Shown here piece after piece: positions 24,201 through 32,784 of a stretch of DNA of 64,000 nucleotides. The position numbers were made by a program, and so were the translations under genes. Below the pieces are notes generated by a model, which did not search any database, was not told the origin of the DNA, and saw only the letters and a list, made by a program, of their open reading frames with translations. The stretch is taken from assembly GCA_007449985.2 (NCBI GenBank), contig VIIQ02000004.1, positions 496,001 to 560,000 of the forward strand, written 5' to 3'. Source of the stretch: Desmodesmus armatus (lineage: Eukaryota > Chlorophyta > Chlorophyceae > Sphaeropleales > Scenedesmaceae). Within the stretch, counting starts at the first letter, position 1, and each line of letters starts with the position of its first letter.

Positions 24201-27200
24201 TCAGCACCGTGCGTTGAAAGGATGGACCAGTGAAACAAGGGAGGTGTCCTGTTAGGGTGAAAGTTCTGGCAGCTGCTTTGTTTCCCCTTACCAGGTGTTG
24301 TAGGCGTCTGTTGTTTCACCGTATCACATCAGCCATAGCAGCAAACAGAGTGGCAGGGACAGCACAAACATCCTAGTCAGCCATGCCAAGTTTATTGGGG
24401 CAGCAGATATTTCTACGTCTGCATCTGTGTAAATCACTTTGCACCCTCACAGCCCAGCTCTGCTGTACACTGCAACACAGTGGCGTAGCAAGACGGCTAT
24501 GTCCTACCGGTGCGAAGCCGCCCCGACTAGGGGCTGTAGGTGCGGTGCAGTCGACATCAAGAAAGTTCAACAGAGCAGCGTCACCATGCAGCAAATATGC
24601 ATTCACACACGCAGCGCATTGCAAGGCAGCAAGATCGATCAGGAGGGACTCACTGAGAGCATAGAATCCTGCAGCACCAGCGTCTGTGGGATCAAACAAT
24701 GTGGCAGACTGCCAGCGGTCGGTGCCCTGCAGCACACCAGACAAGCAGCTAACACCTTCATATGAAATCAGCATGTAGGGGCCAGTGAAAGGGGTGGACT
24801 GATGCGGTACTCTCTTGGCATGCAGCATTTTTGCATACAGCAAAACTTGCGTCCTAGAGAACCTACTGTCAATCCGATTGTGACACATTTTGGCATATTA
24901 TCAGGGCCCTGTATGTTGTACTAGTAGCCCGCTTTCTACCGTCCATGCACAAGGCTCAACATCAGCATTCAGTGCCAAAGCTGTGGCCTCTTCCACAGGC
25001 CCCCGCCCACACAGCTCCACTGGATTCAAATCACCGTACACCCCACCCCCCTGTCTCTTTGCTAGCGTACCTGCTGGCCTCCCCCGCTACCGGCAACCTG
25101 GATTGGGTGGACGTACGCAGCCAGGTTCCTGTCGATGACATTCCTCTCCTCCACCCCGTCCTCCAGATAGTAGCAGTGGCCGTGGACATTGAAGCCCACG
25201 TTGCCTTGGAGGGTCACACCATTGGTGCCATGGATGGTGATGCAGCGCCAGTTGGAGCTGCAGGTGGAAACACAGTGTGTGGGTGTGTGCGTGCGTGGGA
25301 GGGTGTGGAACCATGCGTGCTGATAAGACTGGCCCAAGCATCTATCAACACTACAAGCAAATGCGTGCGATTGAAATGTGGACTCACTTGTAAATAGCAC
25401 AGTTCCTGACGAATGCATTGCTGGTCTCCCCTGCCAGATGGTAGTGAATGCTGTAATGGCCTGCAAGAGCAGCAGCAGTCACCGTGGTGATATCACACCA
25501 CCCAGCACAGGAGGTGACTACAACGTCCAAGTTTGGCTTCCTGCGTATGTCGCTGCAGTGGATCAACTTGATCCCACTGCATCTGTACTCCCAAACACGG
25601 AAGGCGGCATTCAGTGGCTTTCAACGGAGTTGAGAAAGGGGCTTTGAGCACACTGAGTGTAAGGACTGTAAAGCTGATGAAGCAGGTGTACACAGGCATT
25701 GTGACACATGCTGGGTGCAGGATACAGTCCCACCTGCAATGTTGCGTGCTCCCCAGCGCTCAAAGCCTGCTCCTGAGATGCGCGCATTGGGCGTCAACAT
25801 CATCGTTTGGGGCCCTGCACACACCACAGCATGGCATAGCGCAGCACAGCATGCTCACTCGTACGGTGCAGCAGGCGGAGTGCATGCCGCAAATGCACTT
25901 CCTACCCACAGGTGAAAGATGCACAGTCAGCGCAGCTTGAGGTGCTTACACTCATGCATCCCCCCCCCCCCCACACACACACACACACCCTGCTTGTGAC
26001 AAACACATAGCACAAGCGACTTACCGATGCCTGTGGCTGTGGATGTTGCATCACTTGTGAAGAGGATGCCACGTGTCAGCAGGCCAACCTCCGCCTTGTA
26101 CTCCTTGCCTGCATGGCCAACCAGCAGGGAAAGCAGGGATAGCTTATCGTCACCTGTGCTCTAGGGAGAGGGCACATGATAGTGTGCGTGACATAATGGC
26201 TGCGCTGTTACCTCTCACAGGGCCCAGCATGCGGTTGCTAGCAACAATAGATGCTGTTCCCTGCTGGGCATGCTGTCCAACAGCTGTCAACAGCACAGCA
26301 ATGAATGCCATCATACGGTGTTTCCTGTTGCCAGCAGTACAGCAATGCAATGTGCTAGTGCTGGGTTATAGGACTTGCACTGGAGCACCAATCGTTAGCA
26401 CCACATGCAGCAGTACTGCAGTACCACCATCACTACAGCTCATAAGCCTGGGGGTGTCCAGGAGCTCATGAGCTGCTGGATACCCCCATGCTTATCAGCT
26501 GTAGTGATGGTGGTACTGCAGTACTGCTGCATGTGGTGCATTGGTGCTTTGATCAAAGCAGTACAGTACAGTATTTTGGGGACAGGGTCCCAACCTCAGA
26601 CTAGCCAGCGAGCCAAGGGCTCATGAGGGTGCCCCGAAGGGCCTCCACGCATCAGCCCTGTACCCACCATAGTGGTTGAACTGTAGTGCCTCCACCGTGT
26701 TTACTGTCAGTCCGTTGTTGGTCACACTTGCGACTGTGAGCACTTCATTCTGGTTCACCATCTCATCCTTCCAGCTAGTGGTAGTCAGTGCAAACTTGTC
26801 CCCTGCCTTCCATTGGACAGCCTCCATGAGGGGGATTGCCTTGCTGCCTGCCGTCACTGTGCTGGCAATGCGGGTCCAAGTCAAACCACCCTACAGACAA
26901 ACATAACCCCGTATGGTAGTCAGCAGGTTTTAGGCAGGATCGAAGTTCAGTGCTGATGGGGAAAGGTTGGTCACACCGCCTGGTTGTGGCAGCCTGCCAG
27001 GCTGTTCCGAACCCTCACATTGTGGGATGTAAATACTTGGGCATGGTTGTGTTGTGAGAAGCAGTTGGGCTGAGGTGCTGTGTTCATAGAATCGGGACCC
27101 AGCACTTGCCCCAGTGTTCATGCACTCCGCATGCCTGCCTCCCATCCCCTACGCTGATAAGGTTGTCAGGTAATCCTCTACCAGATGCTGTCTGTGCGTC

Positions 27201-29842
27201 GACAAGGTGTACCCCTCTTTCCATGTAGTATATCTCCCACTGGGGATTGACAGCCTGCCGAGCAACTCTGTCAGGGACCTACCGTAAACTTGGCGTGCAC
27301 ATCGTAGCTGGATGAACGCAGGGCGTAAACACCAAAGTCTGCATTGCCTCCTGGGATGAACACGTTGATCAGGGAGGTGATGGGGCAGTCGGCAGTGCCC
27401 ATCCTGAAGGTGCCGTCGACCGTCAACTTTTGCAGTTTGAGGTTGAGGGGTGAATCACCAACCACCAGCTGCAGCAGGAACACACGGGCACACACGGGCA
27501 TGAGCAGTACTACTAATGAAAGCTTGCGGCAAGATCGGATCTGGTCAGGGCTGGCGCCATGTGCGTTTCCCTGTGAGCCCCTGGCTCCCTTGTGGGTTGC
27601 TCAGCTTCTTAGCCGAGTAATATACTGCCACCATAGCTGCAACTGTTACCCCGGCAGTGGCGGGGGGCTGCTGGGGTTCATGTTTGTTCTGCCCCCCCCC
27701 CCCAGGCCAACTGATAGATGTTCAAGCATCTTGTTGCATCACACCAGCACATGACATCCGCGGCCCTGAACGCGCTGGTCATGTGTGTCATGAAAGAGGC
27801 CTGACTTGTGTCCTAGCCATACCAACAAGCACCCACAAAGATGCATTGAGTAGTACCAACCACGTACTAGCAGTGCATGAGCCTACCAGCAGGCTGACTT
27901 CAGCATCCTATCTAGAGCCTCTTGGGGCCCAAGCATGCATGGCATGCTTCTGCAAAACTCACCGTCGCACCCACTGGGATGGTGATGCTGCGGACATTGA
28001 CTGTGCTGTTGAACTGTGCGCAGCCGTGCAGGACGATTGGGGTACCGGTAGGAATGGTGACGTCGGTCGCTGCAGTGGCGGCACTGAACAAAGACTCCCA
28101 ACGCACCATGGTGCTCGTGTCCTGCATGTACAAGAAAGAAACATATGTACACACGCACTTGCATCAGTTTGTGCACATTGTGCCTGGCAATGCACTGCCT
28201 TTGGGAAATACACCGTCTTATTGACTGCATGACAAACGCGAAGAGCCTCATGCGCGAATGCCGGCTGCATGCAACAGCCTACATCCCCCGCTGATGGCTT
28301 GCATTGGCGTGCCCTACTCAGGCCTACTGTTTGGTGTTCACCCGCAAGCACTACTGCTGCCTGTCTTCTCACATAGCTGCCATGGGACCCAGGACCTTCA
28401 TTCATCTAGTCGCATGCCCTGTGCTCTTCAAGAGCGGGAAGTTCCCGCCCAGTAGTAACTCTGCCTACAGGAGAAGGGTGAATGGCAAATGCCACTGCTG
28501 CAAAGCTCACCAGGCACGGGTTGGCTGGTGGGCAAGTCTGAGCCTGCAGCGGCTGCCTACGCTGACTTCCCGCCAACATGCGCCTGCTGCCTGTCTGTCC
28601 TGCAGCAGCTGCCGCCTCCATTCCTGCAGCCATGAGGGCAACAGGCTCAGCACTTGCTGCTGCTGCTCCTGCTGCAATGTCCAGCACAGGGACCTGTGCC
28701 AGGGTTCCAGGTACAAGCTCTGCTGGTGCTGTTTCGGGGAGGGCTGAGGAGCCTGGGGCAGCGTCTGTTGCTGCAGAGCCTCTTTCAAGTGTGAGAGATC
28801 CTGCAGCGTCTGTGATAAGTGCCGACTGCTGTACGAGCTCCTGGCGGCCGTCTAGGAGCACTGGGTAGGATGCCACGCTGATGGAGGGGCCCTGGGAAGG
28901 ATCGCAGGGCAGCACGAGTGCAGGAAACCCTTGATAGCAGGATGAGGAGGGCGGTAAGGGCCTTGATTGTGCTGTGGCCGTGTTTGCTGCGTGTTTAGAT
29001 CGTCGCAGCTGCCGGACAACATGCGTGTGGGGAGAGACGTGTTATGCATGCATGTGGTGACGACAGCTCAGGCCATATGGCCAGATACTTCTGCCCCAAT
29101 TTGATGGGTCTCGACCTCTGTATTTGAGATGCCGTGCCTTCCTGTTTTGTAGTTGGCTGGGTGCGCTGATCCACGCAGGGTGGTGCCTGACAGGTATAAA
29201 CACACCTGTCCTGGCAGTTGGCGTTTGAGCAAGCCTGGTGCCAGACCCTACCTGGGGTACGAATGCTGCCTCTGCTGCATAGCACTCTGCAAAGGTGCTG
29301 TAGGTGAGAGCCTCGCTTTCACAGAAGTTGCAGTCTGGGGCTCCCAGGCTAGCAGCCTGCAGGACAACGTCATCAGCACACATGATTACTGTTACTGTTA
29401 CATGGTTCAGGCCAAGCCTGGATGCCCCGAATACAAACATAGTATGGTGTCTGGTGGGAAGCTCTGCTTGTTTACCATGACATGCAGCTCTGTGGGGCAG
29501 GGCATGTTTGACATAACGTTACTAACAAGATCAACATGTACGAAGTCTCAGATGCTCATGTCGAGCTGCTGTGACTGTAACTATTGCACATTCAAGCTCA
29601 GCTGCTCAGGATACAGATTTGGGTCGCCTGGGCGCACACCAGCCTGCCAGATGGCTGCTGTTGCTGGTTAGTGACATGTCAGTCCAGAATCTGCTGTTCC
29701 CAAAAAAAGGGCACAGTCACCTTGGGTTTGGTCATCTTGCCATTGACCCTCCTGCGCCTTGTGTTGCGTGTGCCAAAGCTTTTCTGCCAGCTGCAGTCTG
29801 GTACGACACATTTGCACTCGCGTTGCGGCCCAGGCACGGACG
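11676..29842 (-). CDS. Secreted G8-domain / parallel-beta-helix protein, CEMIP/TMEM2-like
   Basis: At least 23 exons join in frame on the minus strand: 29721-29842, 29252-29356, 28511-28891, 27963-28121, 27283-27468, 26668-26890, 26025-26108, 25734-25814, 25388-25460, 25117-25257, 23824-24017, 23574-23675, 17026-17144, 16504-16584, 16010-16201, 15489-15648, 14929-15064, 14281-14513, 13887-13994, 13372-13500, 12974-13194, 12464-12547 and about 11676-12208. The protein is near 1,300 residues. Exons at 27-28 kb form a G8 domain (TDVTIPTGTPIVLHG, LTVDGTFRMG). Then come GLTWTRIAST, AEVGLLTRGI, HYSIHYHLAGETS and WRCITIHGTNGV...YYLEDGVEERNVI, strongly like the beta-helix of CEMIP and TMEM2, hyaluronan-binding or -degrading proteins in animals. 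The last exon encodes a Cys-rich ShKT-like module and a Ser-Pro-rich tail. Role here is unknown; an extracellular matrix or polysaccharide function is inferred. The first exon and signal peptide were not found. The join into the last exon is off by one base. Confidence 0.78.
11811..11910. repeat. G-rich minisatellite inside the Ser-Pro-coding exon
   Basis: Two near-identical units of about 57 bp share GGGAGGTGTTGGAGAGGGAC and a following GGGGGTTTGGGGGAGGGGGA. The plus strand has many G3+ runs, so G-quadruplex formation is plausible. On the coding minus strand the units encode Pro/Ser-rich segments. Confidence 0.65.
17650..17710 (-). other. Possible host exon at the LINE-2 5' border
   Basis: The minus strand reads GCFVGLRGTIIDDGRYE. 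With a GC donor at 17650 it would join in phase to the next host exon, LFYNNGRGS (17144). No convincing acceptor lies upstream; instead the sequence runs into the antisense of LINE-2 ORF1. Either the insertion destroyed the acceptor region or the similarity is fortuitous. Confidence 0.35.
17669..19612 (+). CDS. LINE-2 ORF1: Gln-rich coiled-coil protein
   Basis: The 647-residue protein starts at ATG 17669 and ends at TGA 19610-19612. Residues about 1-220 are low-complexity with long poly-Q. Residues about 225-430 have heptad-like helices (for example LQEDTRGLQQRLQRLERAV and LKRDVKALQRTIKELQ) that predict a coiled coil, as in L1 ORF1p trimers. Near the C-terminus a compact domain begins MALYKILLRSKELEF and includes VRVRWSGAVLEKEV, perhaps the nucleic-acid-binding part. 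The true start may be downstream, because 17650-17710 also reads as a host exon on the other strand. Confidence 0.75.
19609..23376 (+). CDS. LINE-2 ORF2: endonuclease - reverse transcriptase
   Basis: The frame is open from 19582 to the stop at 23374-23376. The conserved first strand of the endonuclease, LLVQNVGG, is encoded before the first ATG (19669), so translation must begin at a non-AUG codon or by coupling at the overlap: TTG 19609-19611 overlaps the ORF1 stop as TTGA. Endonuclease motifs are GDLNVRLG and SKDHCGLYVS. Reverse-transcriptase motifs are VFVDFKKAFDTVRRDLL, GTKQGSELSPLLFGLF and VMYADDVGLLSF. A C-terminal CCHC knuckle is formed by CRVCC and HFLLECPVY. The frame is intact at about 1,255 residues, so the copy may be young. 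Confidence 0.9.
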   Translation: MTSPDAQATDIQLLVQNVGGMAAARIPSAVEQHLDCDVYGFVETMLTSDTVGDVEGLLPGYDVYHCVRPRPARGRPHGGVTVYVRRDSPISLGAGLRVASDPAAGIVWLVVPAFRFTVAVCYFSPPGSAVYASGVVDPDPLAALFAGLREAEARGDKHLVLGDLNVRLGTLSCDVPSNMAVPPGLSDPSVLPTIHHLRCVPPQRSSMDLSVPNRSRAVEFLGGLFAVSSVVLNGRAPGDQDGEFTCVSNPLSAGSVGASVVDLACASTSLYGLVESFRVLPFKPSASKDHCGLYVSITDLPRRCYEVPRRGRRGRVYRPTPGSGYTGALLRREGFFHTMLQAWQSGDVPVEDALQQFTEQLMLCAGGDRSVQDRGVQPTGRDQPWYDAECRRLSRELDVAWGAWHESRGMVYGAHNGCPAARQALEAARREYKRCCKRKKREHEMRVQVDMLETYFGHTQKDYWRAFFGGQPPQTPLTDVAAWTGYFRDLLGRVPEPQSLGAEEVALKHQLYAAAPRGAPAAMAALNEPVSYAEVQQCMALPTGKAPDSQGLTGELLRLACAPVREGGSGGDAAPASPVVVECAQWLLQAMLSCACVPEVMRTSKLVPVPKSLSPAALAVRDQYRGISVSHVFSRLLERLMNQRFERLASLLSLRAPTQCGFRPGYGTLDALFTLNHLISVARHQRRRLYVVFVDFKKAFDTVRRDLLLERCRELGVHGPFMDMLISMYDRVCCQVAVNGELGEVFTTASGTKQGSELSPLLFGLFIELLHYMFRHKLPGAGPVLSGLHVPDVMYADDVGLLSFEQGELQELVDVLSVFCHLFGMEVNLAPHKTCAVCFRQRGMKVPAGFRLVYRGREIARQSEYVYLGVRVHETRGLLGASDALAVSGSKAMHAMLTRCRRSCLTQFDIKCRMFDILVEPVLSYASHIWGPAIFAKRLQNTPYDTQAEKVHTSFLRITTGSIKGIATDVVYRDMHRRPIMYHWVVLAARWWTKLSDARDDQPRSLAGCVWREDVALALAGCRECWSSCFLQTMCSLQLLAGDWRQQSLDWVMQQRWEESAVQAALAALFRARWRGLTQGDPRSAPSIGIHKLTHHAWVYPLDPGFNPFSRDDAPPHIKLCLPFDVARNLAQLRIGSAHLEIEQGRKRRVSVPRADRLCRVCCGEDATLAHRQAVLARTRTSRNVEDLKHFLLECPVYDDLRAACPAFPLSDAVVLDDPECVRSVFQHGEQSALAYTLYKMKVRRARLLGLTLGI
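26384..26548. repeat. Long near-perfect hairpin in an intron of the G8-domain gene
   Basis: Two arms of about 80 nt pair with few mismatches and one 5-nt bulge, centred on the palindrome AGCTCATGAGCT (26463-26474). The left arm carries GCAGCAGTACTGCAGTACC and the right arm its complement. It lies between exons 26668-26890 and 26025-26108. Candidates are a microRNA/siRNA precursor or a MITE; no target-site duplication is evident. Confidence 0.75.
29370..29440 (-). repeat. Dispersed short element with TGTAA box and hexamer tail (copy 1)
   Basis: On the minus strand the order is a CGGGG..., an AGGCTTGGCCTGA stem-like box, CATGTAACA, then (GTAACA)n. The same order and about 50 similar bases occur at 36335-36395. 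It sits just upstream of the acceptor of the exon at 29356. It looks like the 3' end of a SINE or truncated LINE. Confidence 0.5.
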
Positions 29843-30560
29843 CTGCAGTGTCCAGCACAACAGAACAGCAGGGTGAGGTCAACAAGCACCAGCTGGCTGT
29901 TGCAGCTCAGGCAAGGAACCAAACCAACTGCATAAGCGCTAAAATCAGTCATTGGCACACAGAGCCTCAGCTGGTGTTCCTCCTGTCACGCCCTTACCAG
30001 AGGGGGGGGTCCCCCCTTCAGCACCTGCACCAGCTGGTAAGCTTACCAATAATACATCCCCCGGGACAGTCTGGGCTGTTCCGACCTTCTGAACTCTCAC
30101 ATAATAGCAGTAGCAAGGTAAAAACTACCAGTGCCAGCTCCCTGAGCTGCATTTGTCCGCCGTTTTATGATCAGCTACGTGTACTTTTCAGCTACGCTCG
30201 TACGAGATGAGCCTACGATACAGCCGTTCAAAGCAACGATGCGATGCACTGAAAACGGGGGTGATGGACAAACGGGATGATGCTGGACGGAAGGAACCGG
30301 CAGACGAGTCTGGCACCACGGGTTGCAGGCCTTCGAAGGCACTCAGTACCCGAGAGATGCGTTGAACAGTCTCTTTGCTGTCCTCAGCAACTCATTCACG
30401 GCTGTACTCCCTCTCCCTGCTCTCTCGTCCTGGCGTGCTCGTTCTTCATGGCGCAGTTCACTAGGAGCGACGTGACTTTATACCTGATTATATATTGCGC
30501 AGTGGTAAGCCTCAGGCAGTCGTTAAAGCTCCAGAATCTGATTTTCAAGGCAACACTGAC

Positions 30561-30680
30561 CGAAGCGAACAGCCGGCCAATTGGCTGGTTGCAACTGCCC
30601 GGGCACCAGCACCAGCACGGTGCCCAGCACGGTGACGTGGTCAAACGTATCACCCCAGGTGTCGAGCACAAGAGATAATG
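30561..30680 (-). CDS. Possible additional 5' exon of the G8-domain gene
   Basis: A minus-strand open stretch contains a hydrophobic run, VTVLGTVLVLVPG, and ends at a possible GTCAGT donor (exon end 30561). Its phase (one base left over) matches the first base needed by the exon starting at 29842. No ATG lies in this frame before an upstream stop, so at least one further 5' exon would be required, or the stretch is not coding. Confidence 0.25.
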
Positions 30681-30699
30681 CAGTATACCTTCAGTCGAA

Positions 30700-32160
30700 C
30701 GGATATGCACACCAAGCATGGCCTCGGCCTGGCTTACAGCCTACCGAACAGCCTAGGACCAGCTTCAACACACCCACTGTTGCTTGTGCCGGGGTTGTTT
30801 CACTGTCAGTGCCTATCAAGTGAGGTCCCTATGCAGGTGTGGACGGGTGCTGCCATTCTTTAACACAAGTTGCTGGCGTAGGTCAGGTACCGATCACTGG
30901 TGACTCACGTATTGTGTCACTGCATACTTGCAGCCAGTTGGCAGCACTTGGCTTCCAGCCAATCAAGTTGATCTGGCATCATAGGGCCAAGGCACTCATC
31001 AGCCCAGCCTATGACTAAATGACAAAACAAACCCGCAGCTTGCAGCAGCAGCATGCCGCAGGGATGCAACCCAGCCACAGCTGAAAACCCCCCAGCTCTT
31101 CTTTAGAAATAAGTGGCAGCGGCATGCTACCGACCAACAAGCAGCGCTGTTGCCGCAAGTAGCTCCCGGCTGATAGAGACTGCAGCCGGCATGCCAGCAT
31201 GTACAGCCCATGCAGCTTGCATCCCTTGGGCCTTGAGTGGCCAGGATCACAAACACCACACCATGGTGTGGCCAAGGAACAGACAAACCCCCGTGCGGTT
31301 CTGTTGTGGGCGCAACACGCCTGAACTGTGCTCAGAAGGCTTGTTTGCCCTGACCTGTGCTTCACTACCAGTAAATCCCTGCGGGCCTTACAGACTTGAA
31401 TAAACCAGCTACATGCTGCTGTTTGTCGAAAACCCCATCTGCCTGCTTGCGCATGCTTGCTGCAGCTGACAACGCTGCAGCAGACCAATGCTGCTGATCA
31501 GCAACACAATTTGAGAGGGTCACACCAACCCCAAACTCTGTCACAACCGCAACTTAACCGTCAAAGTGAATTTCACTTCACTCACAAATAGTATACATGC
31601 CACTGCTGCCTCAGCATAGTGCTTGCCAACCTGACTTAGTGACGCATCCGTCAATCGGATACAGTCAACCTCATGCTGGCCAAATGCTTGTGTTGCATGG
31701 GAAACAGGATGGGTGGATGTCCAGAGGGTACCAAGACCAGACGCTGTGACACCGCCAGAGCGGCACACTGACAGTTTGGCAACCACACGGTGTGCAGGGC
31801 CAACATGATGCAAGGGAGCGGACGCAGCCCCGTTGCCAAGGGTAGTACCCGTTGTTGCTGAGGTGCAGCATGTAGTGATGAGCAGCACACCAGTTCACTA
31901 CTTGATTATCACGGGCCCACCATAGATCAGCCATTCGGCAGTGCCAACATGTGTTTGCTAACAATCAACTCAACAAGAAACAAACTACACCGACACATGT
32001 CTCTTTGCGCAGAAGCTGTGCACAACGCAAGCGTTGCATGATGCAGCCGATGCAGGATGCCGTGTACACACTACCGTATCAATCACACACTGTGTGTGAC
32101 ACACAGGCGTGTTCCTGGGGTGTGTTGCAACACCCTGCCCCCCATCGCCCCCTACACAGA
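30700..32160. other. Spacer between transporter 3' end and G8-domain gene
   Basis: No conserved coding exon is recognised. The stretch presumably holds the promoter and possibly the first exon(s), including the signal peptide, of the minus-strand G8-domain gene. Confidence 0.3.
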
Positions 32161-32166
32161 TGCGGA

Positions 32167-32171
32167 TTACA
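32167..32171 (-). terminator. TGTAA polyadenylation signal of the transporter gene
   Basis: TGTAA on the minus strand lies about 105 nt after the stop codon at 32276-32278. This is the usual green-algal poly(A) signal and a typical distance. No transcript data support it here. Confidence 0.5.
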
Positions 32172-32275
32172 CGCACTTCATTCCTGGTGCCTCAACACCC
32201 CTAATCTTGCATTCCTAGCCCCTTCCCCGTGACCCCAGCTCACTGACCCAGGTCATTTCACTGCCCTGTCGATCC

Positions 32276-32735
32276 TCACACATTGCCTGCCTGTCCTCCC
32301 AAAGCCCCAGTATCATCCTCGCCTCCGCTGCCCTCCTGCTTCTGTCCCTCCTCCTCACCCAACACATCACACACACCCTTCTCACACGAAAGCTGGTCTG
32401 GCTGCCCCTCCTGACCGGCCGGCATGGCCCAAGCCACAGGGAACAGCACCACCAGACAGGCAGCAAGCACCATGATAGCTCCCATCATCCACACAGCCCC
32501 GTAGTAGTTGCCAGTAGCCTGTTTCAGGGCCCCGATGACGTAATTGCCCACAAAGCCACCAAAGTTTGCAATCATGTTGATCATGGCAAGGGCCAGGGCG
32601 GTCTGGCTGGGGGTGAGGCTGGCCATGAGGCTGATGATCCAACTGACATCGATGCCTGCGGGCGGGCATGCAGGCAGGAGGGTGGGGAGGTGGCGCGGGC
32701 AGGCAGGCAGGCAGGCAGGCGGGCAGGCAGGCGGG

Positions 32736-32784
<49 letters not shown>

